Shown: one piece after another, positions 1 through 8,323 of the stretch | Numbering within the stretch: the first letter of the stretch is position 1 | Layout: each line of letters starts with the position of its first letter | Assembly: GCA_947601445.1 (NCBI GenBank) | Contig: CANQGD010000010.1 | Span: 1 to 48,858, forward strand | DNA from: an uncultured Clostridia bacterium | Lineage (GTDB): Bacteria > Bacillota > Clostridia > Christensenellales > CAG-314 | Length of the DNA: 48,858 nt | Direction of reading: 5' to 3' | Notes under the pieces: model-generated | The model's input: only the letters and a program-made list of their open reading frames with translations | Told to the model about the DNA's origin: nothing | The model's database searches: none | Position numbers and translations under genes: made by a program

Positions 1-268
1 CCCCCCCCCGCGTGTCAAGGGTTTTAAGAAAAATTTACGGGCGGCAAAACGGATTTTTTACAAAAAAAATACTCGACTTGCGCCAAATCCGAAAAATATT
101 TTTATCCGAAATAACAGCATATAAAAAAGAAATATTCCCTAAGCGCGCAATTTGAAAAATGCGTATGTTTCGATTCCGACCAAGATAACAACAAACAAAT
201 TTATTTTTTTCGACGTGCGAGATAAAATCGAAAAACAACACCGAAATGGGCAAAAAATATTCGGACAT
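1..268. other. Non-coding left edge of the window
   Basis: No gene is supported here. The stretch is AT-rich. A short reading frame on the minus strand (35-268) begins directly after the U-tract of a terminator, has no convincing ribosome binding site and encodes an untypical Phe/Ile/Lys-rich peptide, so I do not call it. Confidence 0.5.
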
Positions 269-316
269 AAAAAAGCGCCTTTCAAAGCGGTTGTTTCCTA
301 CCGACTTGCCAAGCGC
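269..316 (-). terminator. Rho-independent terminator after the ApbE/Gx transporter operon
   Basis: On the minus strand an outer stem GCGCTT/AGGCGC and an inner stem AAG-CGGT/ACCG-CTT are followed by six U. It lies about 100 nt beyond the stop of the Gx transporter gene and fits as the end of that operon. The stem has one internal loop and a wobble pair, so it is a moderately strong call. Confidence 0.6.
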
Positions 317-418
317 CGTTTTTGAAAATCAAGTTAAAATATAAGCGACGGTCCACGCCTCACTTTGCCGCCGCTGCCTTATAGATTTGAACAATTACGT
401 ATTTGTTTTTATTAGGGT

Positions 419-1063
419 TTATTTTTCCATTTCGTCGTTATCGTTTTCTTCCGCGCTTTGCGTGTTTTCGGAATCGGATGTCGTTTCCTCGGGACTTAAC
501 GCACTCGACGCCTCGAAACCGTCAAAATCCGACGCACCCAAAAATACCTTGGGCGGCACTGCGCGCAAAATAAACCATACGGCAAAGCCCACTATAAGCC
601 CTGCCACAACGCCTATAAGCGCCAACCACGGCATATAGGCGAACATTTCGGAAGTGTCGCTTACCAAACAAAACACTACGTTCTGCGCGACATTGTGCAT
701 TACCGCAGCCACAACGGACACAGCCACGATGCTGACTCGCGGATATACAAACTCCACCAACACAGAAGATACGGCAACGGATACAAGCCCAGCCGTCATG
801 CTGTACATCAAAGTGGAAATATTGCCCGTGAACACGCTGCCCAAAGTAGTACGAACGATCACAAGAATAAATGCCTCGGTGGGTCCCAACACAAACAGCG
901 CCAACAACGAAAAGATGTTGGACAGCCCCATTTTTGCACCCGGCAAAAACAGCGGGGGAAACAGACTTTCCACCATAAACATTATCAACCCCATAGCCGT
1001 CAGAACGGACAAAGTGGCAATGCGTCGAGCGGAGAAAAATGAATTTCGTCTTTGCAGTTTCAT
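419..1063 (-). CDS. Gx transporter family membrane protein (Hpre_diP_synt_I-like, EetB-like)
   Basis: A 214-residue multi-pass membrane protein of the Gx transporter / heptaprenyl diphosphate synthase component I family. The family signature of a Gly-rich first helix (ATLSVLTAMGLIMFMVES) and the PGAKMGLSNIFSLLALF segment is clear, followed by about five hydrophobic segments and an acidic, Glu/Ser-rich cytoplasmic tail of about 40 residues. The start ATG at 1063 overlaps the upstream apbE stop as ATGA and has AAGGTGG in front, so translation is coupled. Proteins of this family commonly sit beside NusG_II-domain proteins, and in Listeria such a pair (EetA/EetB) belongs to the extracellular electron transfer locus. 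A role in membrane redox or quinone-linked electron transfer here is inference; the biochemical function of the family is not settled. Confidence 0.85.
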   Translation of the reverse strand: MKLQRRNSFFSARRIATLSVLTAMGLIMFMVESLFPPLFLPGAKMGLSNIFSLLALFVLGPTEAFILVIVRTTLGSVFTGNISTLMYSMTAGLVSVAVSSVLVEFVYPRVSIVAVSVVAAVMHNVAQNVVFCLVSDTSEMFAYMPWLALIGVVAGLIVGFAVWFILRAVPPKVFLGASDFDGFEASSALSPEETTSDSENTQSAEENDNDEMEK

Positions 1064-3066
1064 TCCGTCACCACCTTCAATCTGTTTGGACTGCACACGA
1101 TCGCTCCGCCGGAACGGTCTATTGCGGGAAAGTTCCTTACGCAATCCTGATGGAACCCGCACAAAGAATCCGTCATTTTGACGGAGGCATTCGAACCGCA
1201 TTGCACGGTCAATTCGTTGAAACGAATTTTGCCGTTGAAGTCCTTTTCAAAGCGCACCGTCAACACGTCGGAGGTTCTCGTTACTTGAATCGTCCAGCCC
1301 GCTTCGCTGTTCTGATTGACAAAACTTTCGTCGCGCGCAAAATTGTATACAAATAAAGTTTCGCCCGTTTGAGAGTCTATCACAGTGACAGCGCGCATTT
1401 GAGTCTTTTCGGCATCCAATACAAACACGAAAAACAACACGGCTATTACCATCACGACGCCCATATAAACCAAAATGTCTCCGAATTTGAAAGGCTTGTC
1501 CTTGCGCGCGCTTTGAACTTTGAACAAGGTGGTTTTTCTGCCGCGCAAAAAGTGATAAACTATCAATCCCACCGCAACAGCGCCCAACAAACAACCCAAC
1601 ACTATGAGCACAGTTTTGTATGCGTCCGAGGATGTGCCGTCATAATAGTATACGCCGTCATCGTTTTGTTTGAGCGACCAATCAAACTCGTCAAAACTGT
1701 CCGATACGCCTTTTATTTCCTTTTCGTCAAAATTGGTAAGCAGCTGTTTGCGCCCGTCCAAAGTCTCGTAAAGCGCCGCTATCTTTATGCCGTGTTCTCG
1801 CAAATAGCCGTTGATAAATTCCACAACGCCGTCTCTGCCCAAAACAGTGAGCGCCGTGGTCAGACAATCGCCTCTGGCAGCCCAATGCTCCCCTGCGCCG
1901 TCGGGGATCACCACCATTACCGACGCAATTCCCGTTTGGGCGGGAGCGCCGATTTTCCCGTCCAGAATATGGGAATATTCCACGCCGTCCACGGTGTATT
2001 TGCGAATATTTTGTCCGCTTACGGATATTGAACAGTCGGAAACGTCCACCTGCAACAAAGGAACATAACCCAATGAAGAAAGCGGATCGAAAGGATCGGC
2101 CAACATCAATTCCGTTTTGTCGCCCTGCCAATTTAAGCCGTAACCCTGACTGCTGCCGCCCGCATCCACGTTGTAACGCTCAAATCCGCTATTGACAAGC
2201 ATCTGCTTTATGCCGTCTACCACATAACCTTTGGCAATACCGCCGAGGTCCAACCATTGATCGAATTTTACGCCGTCCACATCTGCCGCGGCAACGTTTT
2301 TGAGAACAAAATATCTGCCGTTTTCCTCCGTCAAAACAACCGCGTTTTGGGAGAAATCGACAAATTGCGGATCGGAGAACGCCTTGACGTACTTTTCGTC
2401 GGGAAGGGGATAACCGTTAGTCCAAAATTCCTCACTGCTTACAACTCTGTCATACGGTTCGCCGAAATTACCGTTGGAGTAAATACGAGAGGAAAATCCC
2501 CACAAATCCACCAAACGGTAAACCGCGGGATTGTATGCGCCGTCGGTCGCTTGATACATTTCACGCGCGATGAGCAACATCTCGTAGGTTTCTCGGGAAA
2601 TTTCCAACTTGTCTCCCTGCGCGGCGCTGTTGTATCGGTATATATCCGAAACAGGCATAACGTCGTCGTTTAATACGCTTCCGTCATAGCCTGTGTTTAC
2701 AAGAGAATCTATTTTGTTTATGTATGCGTTTACTTCGCCAAACAATTCTGCAAGCGCGTTGCGCGTAGCAAGCTGCTCGGTACTCAAAGACGAAGAACCT
2801 ATCGCAAAGCCCAAATCCATTGTCGGAGAACTGTAAATATCCACAGTTACTTCTATACCGCTATCGCCGAAATAGTACCCGCCGAATCGCACTCCGATAA
2901 TTTTGTCGTCTTCGACGATGTTTCTCAAATACAGCGGATTTTGTTCGGTGCCGAAATTGTACAAAGTGTCGCTCGCCGCATGGGCAACAGCGCCGTTTGA
3001 CACGTTCAAACAGCACAATGCGGCAATAAAAACTATGAAAAGCAACGAAATAATAAATTTTTTCAT
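1060..3066 (-). CDS. apbE: FAD:protein FMN transferase (ApbE) fused to C-terminal NusG_II domain
   Basis: A 668-residue exported flavin transferase. ApbE proteins transfer FMN from FAD to a Thr/Ser of extracytoplasmic redox proteins. A signal peptide or anchor (residues 1-30, ending AHA) is followed by the ApbE domain (about 35-450) with LDLGGIAKGYVVDGI, the NVDAGGSSQG flavin-binding loop and the metal-binding GDCLTTALTVLG. Two membrane segments (about 487-512 and 530-552) then lead to a NusG_II-like domain (about 555-668) carrying the Cys pair of DSLCGFHQDCV and the IVCSPNRLKV ending typical of that family. Plain ApbE is about 330-350 residues, so this is a two-module fusion. It is the first gene of a two-gene operon with the Gx transporter. 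The FMN-binding lipoprotein at 4530-5018 is a plausible substrate. No strong SD precedes the ATG. Confidence 0.88.
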   Translation of the reverse strand: MKKFIISLLFIVFIAALCCLNVSNGAVAHAASDTLYNFGTEQNPLYLRNIVEDDKIIGVRFGGYYFGDSGIEVTVDIYSSPTMDLGFAIGSSSLSTEQLATRNALAELFGEVNAYINKIDSLVNTGYDGSVLNDDVMPVSDIYRYNSAAQGDKLEISRETYEMLLIAREMYQATDGAYNPAVYRLVDLWGFSSRIYSNGNFGEPYDRVVSSEEFWTNGYPLPDEKYVKAFSDPQFVDFSQNAVVLTEENGRYFVLKNVAAADVDGVKFDQWLDLGGIAKGYVVDGIKQMLVNSGFERYNVDAGGSSQGYGLNWQGDKTELMLADPFDPLSSLGYVPLLQVDVSDCSISVSGQNIRKYTVDGVEYSHILDGKIGAPAQTGIASVMVVIPDGAGEHWAARGDCLTTALTVLGRDGVVEFINGYLREHGIKIAALYETLDGRKQLLTNFDEKEIKGVSDSFDEFDWSLKQNDDGVYYYDGTSSDAYKTVLIVLGCLLGAVAVGLIVYHFLRGRKTTLFKVQSARKDKPFKFGDILVYMGVVMVIAVLFFVFVLDAEKTQMRAVTVIDSQTGETLFVYNFARDESFVNQNSEAGWTIQVTRTSDVLTVRFEKDFNGKIRFNELTVQCGSNASVKMTDSLCGFHQDCVRNFPAIDRSGGAIVCSPNRLKVVTE

Positions 3067-3080
3067 AATACGACTATTTA

Positions 3081-3109
3081 ATTTTACTATATTTAATATA
3101 TTTTGGCAA
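3081..3109 (-). promoter_or_regulatory. Sigma-A promoter of apbE operon
   Basis: -35 TTGCCA (3109-3104) and -10 TAAAAT (3086-3081) are separated by 17 bp and point into apbE. The short leader (about 10 nt) explains why no strong SD is seen. Confidence 0.6.
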
Positions 3110-3160
3110 GTAATAGCTCAATTGTGCTGTTTCGATAGCTATAAATATTGATAAAAGCAG

Positions 3161-3189
3161 TTGCATATCAATGGATTGAGGTGTATAAT
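3161..3189 (+). promoter_or_regulatory. Sigma-A promoter of mscS
   Basis: -35 TTGCAT (3161-3166) and a perfect -10 TATAAT (3184-3189) with a 17-bp spacer lie just upstream of the AAGGAGG site (3201-3207) of the MscS gene. This promoter also rules out the longer start at 3148. Confidence 0.75.
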
Positions 3190-3213
3190 TTGTCTTATAT
3201 AAGGAGGTTATTT

Positions 3214-4179
3214 ATGTCACGTCTAAAAGAAAAAGTAAACGAAGATAAAATGGCAATTAAAAAACAGATGCGCGCAATCAGTCCCACAAAATTGATAATT
3301 TTGCTGATAATGATTGCAATAACGGTACTGAGTTACGTATTTTACGGTTGGTTGTTCAGCGACGATCCCGCTGTCAGCCCCTTTGTAAGTCCCGATACCG
3401 GCGTACTGTTTTTCGACAACGTAATTAAGTTGGTACCCACGCTGGCAAAATGTGTTCAATCGATTACCATTTTGTTGGTGATAGTTACAATTTTCTCATT
3501 GATAATACGCAGGGTTTTCGGCAAAACGCCGCGCGGTATTACCGTTTCGAGCCTGATACGCAGCTTGATAAGCTGGCTTACCGCCGTTATTATCGTCATT
3601 ATCGTGCTTAGTTGCTTCGGTGTGGATACAACCGCGCTCATCACAGGCGCAGGCGTATTGACATTGATCGTAGGTCTCGGTATGCAATCGTTGATTGCCG
3701 ATATTGTTGCGGGATTGTTTATCGTGTTTGAAAACGAGTTTAATGTAGGAGACTTTGTGACGGTAGGCGATTACCGCGGCGAAGTTATAAGCATCGGAGT
3801 TCGCACAACCAAACTGAAAGCCGCGGGCAATGTTAAAATCATCAACAACAGCGATTTGCGCGGCGTAATCAATCACGATACGGACCTGTCCATTGCAAAG
3901 ACATTGATAGATATAGAATACGGCGCAAAACTTCCCGACGTTGAGAAGATAATAATCAAAAACGTAGGCAAGCTCAAAGTGGAACATGCAACGGACAACG
4001 TTTCCTACGACGGAGTGGCAAGTCTCGGCGCAAGCGGAGTGACGCTGCAATTTACCTGTCACTGCAACGAGTCCGACATATTTGCCGCCAACCGCGAATT
4101 GAATGCCGCAGTCAAAAATATGTTTGACGAAAACGGTATCGATATTCCGTTCCCGCAGATTGTGGTACATAAAAAATAA
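3214..4179 (+). CDS. mscS: Small-conductance mechanosensitive ion channel (MscS family)
   Basis: A 321-residue MscS-type channel that opens under membrane tension during osmotic downshift. Transmembrane segments lie at about residues 27-45, 75-95 and 110-150; the pore-lining TM3 is the Gly/Ala-rich stretch TTALITGAGVLTLIVGLGMQ, followed by the conserved cytoplasmic beta-domain entry FNVGDFVTVGDYRGEVISIG and the mixed alpha/beta C-terminal domain ending in IPFPQIVVHKK. The start at 3214 is chosen because AAGGAGG lies 6 nt upstream and the promoter at 3161-3189 would leave an earlier start untranscribed. It is monocistronic and the only plus-strand gene in the first 21 kb. Confidence 0.93.
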   Translation: MSRLKEKVNEDKMAIKKQMRAISPTKLIILLIMIAITVLSYVFYGWLFSDDPAVSPFVSPDTGVLFFDNVIKLVPTLAKCVQSITILLVIVTIFSLIIRRVFGKTPRGITVSSLIRSLISWLTAVIIVIIVLSCFGVDTTALITGAGVLTLIVGLGMQSLIADIVAGLFIVFENEFNVGDFVTVGDYRGEVISIGVRTTKLKAAGNVKIINNSDLRGVINHDTDLSIAKTLIDIEYGAKLPDVEKIIIKNVGKLKVEHATDNVSYDGVASLGASGVTLQFTCHCNESDIFAANRELNAAVKNMFDENGIDIPFPQIVVHKK

Positions 4180-4238
4180 TGCCCGATCACACGTGCGTCG
4201 TGTCGTATCGGGTATTCCACGCAAAAAGGCTTCACTTC

Positions 4239-4268
4239 GTGTGCCGCACCTTGTTAGGTGCGGCACAC
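4239..4268. repeat. Perfect 13-bp inverted repeat (strong hairpin) downstream of mscS
   Basis: Arms GTGTGCCGCACCT and its exact complement are separated by a 4-nt loop (TGTT). It lies 60 bp after the mscS stop. No T-tract follows on either strand, so it is not a classic intrinsic terminator; it could still end or stabilise the mscS transcript. The remaining 4270-4470 interval shows no gene. Confidence 0.7.
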
Positions 4269-4477
4269 TTGTTGTAGATTATTTTGCGTTGGAACACCCT
4301 CACTCTCGGTGTCACAATGTCCCCGACCGCCCGCCCCTATTCGCAGAAATAAATTTTACAATTGTTGAGAAATTTTATTTCGGGTATACACGACAGATTT
4401 ATCAGATCGGTACACGCCCGAACTTTGCGGAGTTTAGTTGAAAACCGTTTTTTTCGACCTCACTTGAAGCGGAGTAC

Positions 4478-4510
4478 AAAAAAACTCGGTTGCAAAAACC
4501 GAGTTTTTTT
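4478..4510. terminator. Bidirectional Rho-independent terminator
   Basis: A run of A, stem ACTCGGT/ACCGAGT around a 7-nt loop, then a run of T. It ends the FMN-binding lipoprotein gene (minus strand) and can also stop plus-strand readthrough from mscS. Confidence 0.85.
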
Positions 4511-4529
4511 ATCGAATTTTGTTACTCAA

Positions 4530-5018
4530 TTATTTAAGGTTGCTAAGAGCGTTCTGAACTGCAAGGATCAAACGTCCGCTGGATTGTGTAGCACCTGTAA
4601 CGACTTTGAGTCCGCTGGGAGCGCCGGAGATTCCGCCTGCTTGGGGTTGTCCCTTAACAGTGTGAGCCTCGGTGTTGGTTTCGGTGTCGCACTTCACAAC
4701 GATATTGTTGACATCTTTAACTTTGAGACCAACGAAGCTGTCGATCATTGCTTGTCCGCCGTTTTCCCAATTGGCTTTATTTTCCCAACCGGAAGAAAGG
4801 TTGTAATAAGTTTTAGTGTCAGGGGTCACTTCAATCTTGGTGATAACGCCGCCTTTAACGGTAACCTTAACTTTGCAGCCATAAGATTCCTCGGGGGTCC
4901 AAGCGTTTGCATAGCTGTACTCACCTTCACCAACTTGTTCTCCGCCGCAAGCAGCAAGAACGCAAACAGCGGATACAACCAAAATTACTGCAAGAGCAAT
5001 AACGAGTAGTTTTTTCAT
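4530..5018 (-). CDS. FMN-binding domain lipoprotein (putative flavinylated electron carrier)
   Basis: A 162-residue lipoprotein. The signal peptide ends in the lipobox LAAC with the lipidated Cys at residue 24. The rest is one FMN_bind domain: a beta-rich core (KVKVTVKGGVITKIEV) and the flavinylation motif VVTGATQSSGRL, in which Thr144 of TGAT is the residue an ApbE enzyme would couple to FMN. Single FMN_bind lipoproteins such as PplA of Listeria carry electrons outside the membrane, and the fused ApbE 1.5 kb away supports the same role here; that link is inference. AAGGAG precedes the ATG at 5018, and a promoter lies at 5137-5165. Confidence 0.88.
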   Translation of the reverse strand: MKKLLVIALAVILVVSAVCVLAACGGEQVGEGEYSYANAWTPEESYGCKVKVTVKGGVITKIEVTPDTKTYYNLSSGWENKANWENGGQAMIDSFVGLKVKDVNNIVVKCDTETNTEAHTVKGQPQAGGISGAPSGLKVVTGATQSSGRLILAVQNALSNLK

Positions 5019-5136
5019 GTTTTTGTTTCTCCTTCAAAAAATATATTTTTCGTTTATTTCAAAGCGTTTTGCTCAGAAATCTGTATTTTGGCGGGAGTCA
5101 CGAAAAACATACGTATAACCCCCAAATCCCATCGTA

Positions 5137-5165
5137 ATTATAGCACATAATGCCCTATTCAACAA
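5137..5165 (-). promoter_or_regulatory. Extended -10 promoter of the FMN-binding lipoprotein gene
   Basis: -35 TTGTTG (5165-5160), 17-bp spacer, -10 TATAAT (5142-5137) preceded by TGC, an extended -10. It gives a leader of about 110 nt with no recognisable riboswitch. Confidence 0.7.
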
Positions 5166-5332
5166 CCTTTTTGACGTCCTTTTGCCCTAAATTTTTTTTG
5201 CAAGCGTCATAAATTTTATTTATGTTATTTGCTTTACTATCAAAAAAATTGCAGAACAGAGCAAAAATAAGTCAATGGTTGTAGGCATATTTTGCGCTTG
5301 CATTACGCGTTCGTGAGGCTGTCCGCGACAAA

Positions 5333-6766
5333 TCAATACGCCCTTGCCACGATTGCAACAACAAGATCGTCGCCGTGTTTGCCGCAACAAGTGCAAACGT
5401 CTTGGAAAGGAGCTTCGTCCAACATCACGCGCACGGTTGCCTGAAAACGTTCCTTAAATGCCGCTTCGCAAGCGGGGTCTTTATCCCAAACCACTTTGGC
5501 AAAACACTTTGCGTCCAATATTTCACCCAATTCATCCATATTGCGGGCAAGTTTTACATGGGCGTCGCGGAAGGCAAGAGACTTGTTGTACATATGCAAT
5601 TGAATTTCTTCCAACAACCTTTCCGCTTCGACTTCGAGTCCTTGCAAAGGCAATGTGAATTTTTCCAAAGTGTCGCGACGAGAACAGGTTGCGACGCCGT
5701 TTTCGATGTCGCGAGGTCCCACTTCGACACGCAGAGGCACACCTTTCATTTCCCACTCGTTAAACTTCCAACCGGGAGATTGATCGCGAACATCCAACTC
5801 TACGCGCAAACCTTTGTTACGCAACAAATTTGCAACCTCTGTTGCCTTGTCGAGTACTCCTTCCTTGTGGGCTGCAACGGGAATAACCACTACCTGAATA
5901 GGCGCGACTTTCGGGGGCAGAACGAGTCCGCGTTGATCGCCGTGCGCCATAATCAGTCCGCCGATGAGCCGGGTTGTTACGCCCCAACTTGATTGCCACA
6001 CATATTTGTGCGTGCCGTCACTGTCGAGGAACTGTATGTCGTAGGCGCGGCTGAACTTTTGTCCGAAATGGTGAGTTGTACCCGCTTGCAAGCTCTTGCC
6101 GTCCAACATCATGGCTTCCATACCGTAAGTGGCGTCGGCGCCGGCAAACTTTTCCTTTTCGCTCTTCCGCCCGATAAATGTGGGCATCGCAAGAACGTCG
6201 CGCGCAAAGTCGCGGTAAAGATACAGCATATCCAACGTTTCTTTGAGCGATTCCTCGCGGGTGGCATGGGCAGTGTGTCCTTCCTGCCACAAAAACTCCG
6301 ACGTGCGAAGGAACGGACGCGTCGTTTTTTCCCAACGCACCACGTTTGCCCATTGGTTGAGTTTGAGGGGCAAATCACGGTAGCTGTTTATCCACTTGGA
6401 GTACATACTGCAAATGATGGTCTCGCTTGTGGGACGCACCACCAACGGTTCGGCAAGCTGTTCGCCGCCGGCAACGTTTACTACCGCCACCTCCGGCGCA
6501 AAGCCCTCGACGTGTTCCGCTTCCTTGTTGAGCAAGCTCATGGGAATGAGCATTGGAAAGTAGGCGTTTTGGTGTCCCGTAGCTTTGATACGGGCGTCCA
6601 GCTCGCGCTGAATGTTCTCCCAAATTGCATACCCGTAGGGACGAATTACCATTGTACCCTTGACGGGTCCGTAGTCCACAAGTTGAGTTTTGATCACAAC
6701 ATCGGTGTACCATTGAGTAAAATCTTCGTTTATGTCGGCGATCTGTGTTACAAATTCTTTTGCCAT
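5333..6766 (-). CDS. proS: Prolyl-tRNA synthetase, type 3 (archaeal/eukaryote-like)
   Basis: A 477-residue class II aminoacyl-tRNA synthetase that charges tRNA-Pro. Class II motifs are visible: motif 1 around GTMVIRPYGYAIWENIQREL, motif 2 VVRWEKTTRPFLRTSEFLWQEGHTAH, and motif 3 SSWGVTTRLIGGLIMAHGDQRGLVLPP. The anticodon-binding domain begins near IQVVVIPV and the C-terminal Cys cluster (VCTCCGKHG) matches the zinc-binding extension of the ProS type 3 family. There is no INS editing domain, as expected for this type. ATG at 6766 follows AAAGGAG; an upstream in-frame ATG at 6805 lacks a site. It has its own promoter. The leader of about 65 nt is too short for a T-box. Confidence 0.95.
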   Translation of the reverse strand: MAKEFVTQIADINEDFTQWYTDVVIKTQLVDYGPVKGTMVIRPYGYAIWENIQRELDARIKATGHQNAYFPMLIPMSLLNKEAEHVEGFAPEVAVVNVAGGEQLAEPLVVRPTSETIICSMYSKWINSYRDLPLKLNQWANVVRWEKTTRPFLRTSEFLWQEGHTAHATREESLKETLDMLYLYRDFARDVLAMPTFIGRKSEKEKFAGADATYGMEAMMLDGKSLQAGTTHHFGQKFSRAYDIQFLDSDGTHKYVWQSSWGVTTRLIGGLIMAHGDQRGLVLPPKVAPIQVVVIPVAAHKEGVLDKATEVANLLRNKGLRVELDVRDQSPGWKFNEWEMKGVPLRVEVGPRDIENGVATCSRRDTLEKFTLPLQGLEVEAERLLEEIQLHMYNKSLAFRDAHVKLARNMDELGEILDAKCFAKVVWDKDPACEAAFKERFQATVRVMLDEAPFQDVCTCCGKHGDDLVVAIVARAY

Positions 6767-6839
6767 AATAACTCCTTTATTGAGTGACGGATCGAGTTTC
6801 GGCAAAGCCGAATCAAACGGCTGAACCGCATTTGCTTTT

Positions 6840-6868
6840 AGTATAATTTAGTTGCGAATTTTTGTCAA
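6840..6868 (-). promoter_or_regulatory. Sigma-A promoter of proS
   Basis: -35 TTGACA (6868-6863), 17-bp spacer, -10 TATACT (6845-6840). A small TTCGG/CCGAA hairpin lies in the short leader, without a T-box. Confidence 0.75.
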
Positions 6869-6873
6869 ACGGT

Positions 6874-7494
6874 TTACTCTTGTTGCCCGTCCTGTTGCGA
6901 AGTACTTTCATCGGCAGCACGGGAAGTTGGCGTCATGCGCAATTTAGCCTTTGAGTTAAGTTTGACAAGCGGCAAAAACGCTGTGGAAAACAACACGGCG
7001 TTGCACACGATTTGAGTAACAAAAAACGAAACTCCCGAAACATACATAACGGCAAAACGTGCGGCCACATTGTCAAAATCCACAAAAAAGCCCTTGCCCG
7101 TGTAGCCTATCAACACATCCACTGCGGAAGTCAACACGCCGAAAAGCGTCGTCAACAACGTTGCCGCAACCGTCACCGTCACGACCTCCGCAGTTTTGCG
7201 TCCGAAAGAAACTTTTCCCAACAACCAAAAGCACAGCGCAACAAAATTCCAATGGATAAGATAGGATATAATCCAAGTATTTACACCCCAAATTGCCATA
7301 TCCACCGCAATAAATACGTTAACCGCGGGAAATACCACCAACGCGCCCCAAACATAGGCACACACGGCAATCAACAAAGTGACGACTTCGACATTGGGTA
7401 ATACCGCAAGCGCCTCTTTGCCGCCCACTATGAGCGCGGCATACATTGCCGATACGGCGACGAGCGCCGCGTTATACTTCGTTTTGGGTTTCAT
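6874..7494 (-). CDS. ECF transporter S component, predicted cobalamin uptake
   Basis: A 206-residue integral membrane protein with six hydrophobic segments. The N-terminal segment AALVAVSAMYAALIVGGKEALAVLPNVEVVTLLIAV is the typical S-component start of energy-coupling-factor transporters; the C-terminal 25 residues form a polar Gln/Ser-rich tail. It follows the DUF4430 lipoprotein gene by 3 nt and so shares the cobalamin riboswitch upstream, which is why I predict a cobalamin or cobinamide S component (as in the CbrT type) that would use a general EcfAA'T module encoded elsewhere. No strong SD is seen; translation is probably coupled to the upstream gene. Substrate is inference from regulation. 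Confidence 0.8.
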   Translation of the reverse strand: MKPKTKYNAALVAVSAMYAALIVGGKEALAVLPNVEVVTLLIAVCAYVWGALVVFPAVNVFIAVDMAIWGVNTWIISYLIHWNFVALCFWLLGKVSFGRKTAEVVTVTVAATLLTTLFGVLTSAVDVLIGYTGKGFFVDFDNVAARFAVMYVSGVSFFVTQIVCNAVLFSTAFLPLVKLNSKAKLRMTPTSRAADESTSQQDGQQE

Positions 7495-7497
7495 ATA

Positions 7498-7995
7498 TTA
7501 AAAAGTTTCCGTTTCAAAATAAAATACTACGCCTGCGCCGACGGTCATTTCCGATATGCCGACCTGAGAATAGCCAACGGTTACATCTCCTATCGTATAT
7601 TCGGCTGCCCCCGCGCCCGCGCCTTTTTCCGCTTCAACGCTGGTAAAGATTGCTACATATTCGTTGGCGGCAGTAACCGTGGCACCGCCGATACCGTTGA
7701 TGTACTTGCCGAATGTGCTCTCCTGCCAATCTACTTTAAGCTGTGCTTTGTCTGTAAGATAATTTATGACATCCTCGCCCGATTTCAGTTCGTCGGTCAA
7801 TGTCACCGTATAGCATGTATAATCGCTGTCGCCGTTTTTGATTATGACCGCCATTTGATTGTCTTTGAGTTCGGGTAGAGTCAATTCGGTCAATTGCTTT
7901 GCGGTGGGTTTATCCACGCACGCGACAAGCAAAACGCTTGAAACAATCAACAGAACTGCCAAAATCCACGTCAGAAGTCTTGTTTTTCTTTTCAT
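7498..7995 (-). CDS. DUF4430 domain lipoprotein, predicted extracellular cobalamin-binding protein
   Basis: A 165-residue lipoprotein. A positively charged start and hydrophobic stretch end in the lipobox LVAC (Cys near residue 24). The rest matches the DUF4430 fold: AVIIKNGDSDYTCYTVTL, then a YLTDKAQLKVDWQES segment and YINGIGGATVTAANEYVAIF. DUF4430 resembles the C-terminal domain of transcobalamin-type proteins and in Firmicutes is often found with ECF S components. The cobalamin riboswitch in its leader supports B12 capture. ATG at 7995 has AAGGAG in front. The downstream partner is the S component, 3 nt away. Confidence 0.82.
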   Translation of the reverse strand: MKRKTRLLTWILAVLLIVSSVLLVACVDKPTAKQLTELTLPELKDNQMAVIIKNGDSDYTCYTVTLTDELKSGEDVINYLTDKAQLKVDWQESTFGKYINGIGGATVTAANEYVAIFTSVEAEKGAGAGAAEYTIGDVTVGYSQVGISEMTVGAGVVFYFETETF

Positions 7996-8038
7996 AGTTG
8001 TTCTCCTTGAATTGTATTCAACCGCGAGCGATTTCCAC

Positions 8039-8066
8039 AAAAAAAAGCCGTCGGAATTTCGACAGC
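8039..8066 (-). terminator. Riboswitch expression-platform terminator
   Basis: Stem GCTGTCG/CGACGGC with a 6-nt loop, followed by eight U, lies between the cobalamin aptamer and the DUF4430 start codon. Its position fits ligand-induced premature termination. Confidence 0.8.
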
Positions 8067-8109
8067 GCAAAGCGGGTTTTGCCTCACTTGGAAAGAACAA
8101 AACCAACCG

Positions 8110-8285
8110 GAGCGCTTGCTTTCGTCGAAGAAATGCTCCTGTTTTCTGCGGTCGGGCATTAGGACTTGTTTGCTGCCTTGGCAAAAAGCAACACTTTACC
8201 TCAGCGGGACTGTCAATGATTTACACATTGTTTCCCCACAAATGTGCCTGCGGCACAACCCGCAAAATATTCGGTTGTAAATATA
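8110..8285 (-). ncRNA. Cobalamin riboswitch
   Basis: Read on the minus strand, the leader shows the conserved cobalamin-aptamer core: GTGCC/GGCAC hairpin, then GGGGAAACAATG, GTGTAAATCATTG and CAGTCCCGCTGA, followed downstream by AAGTCCTAATGCCCG in the place of the B12-box region. A stem GGAGC/GCTCC and then a terminator complete the expression platform. It should switch off the DUF4430-ECF pair when cobalamin is plentiful. Boundaries are approximate; the core match is strong, although the 3' box is a variant form. Confidence 0.8.
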
Positions 8286-8323
8286 TTGTACCGCACAAAT
8301 TGCGCATTTGCAACCGTTGCAAC

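Noticed and set aside
35..268. 77-codon frame at the left edge
   Set aside because: It starts in the U-tract of a terminator, with no SD and odd composition.
3148..3213. Longer N-terminus for the MscS channel
   Set aside because: The -35/-10 promoter lies within this stretch and the perfect SD points to 3214.
6767..6840. T-box leader for proS
   Set aside because: The leader is only about 65 nt and has no T-box sequence or terminator.
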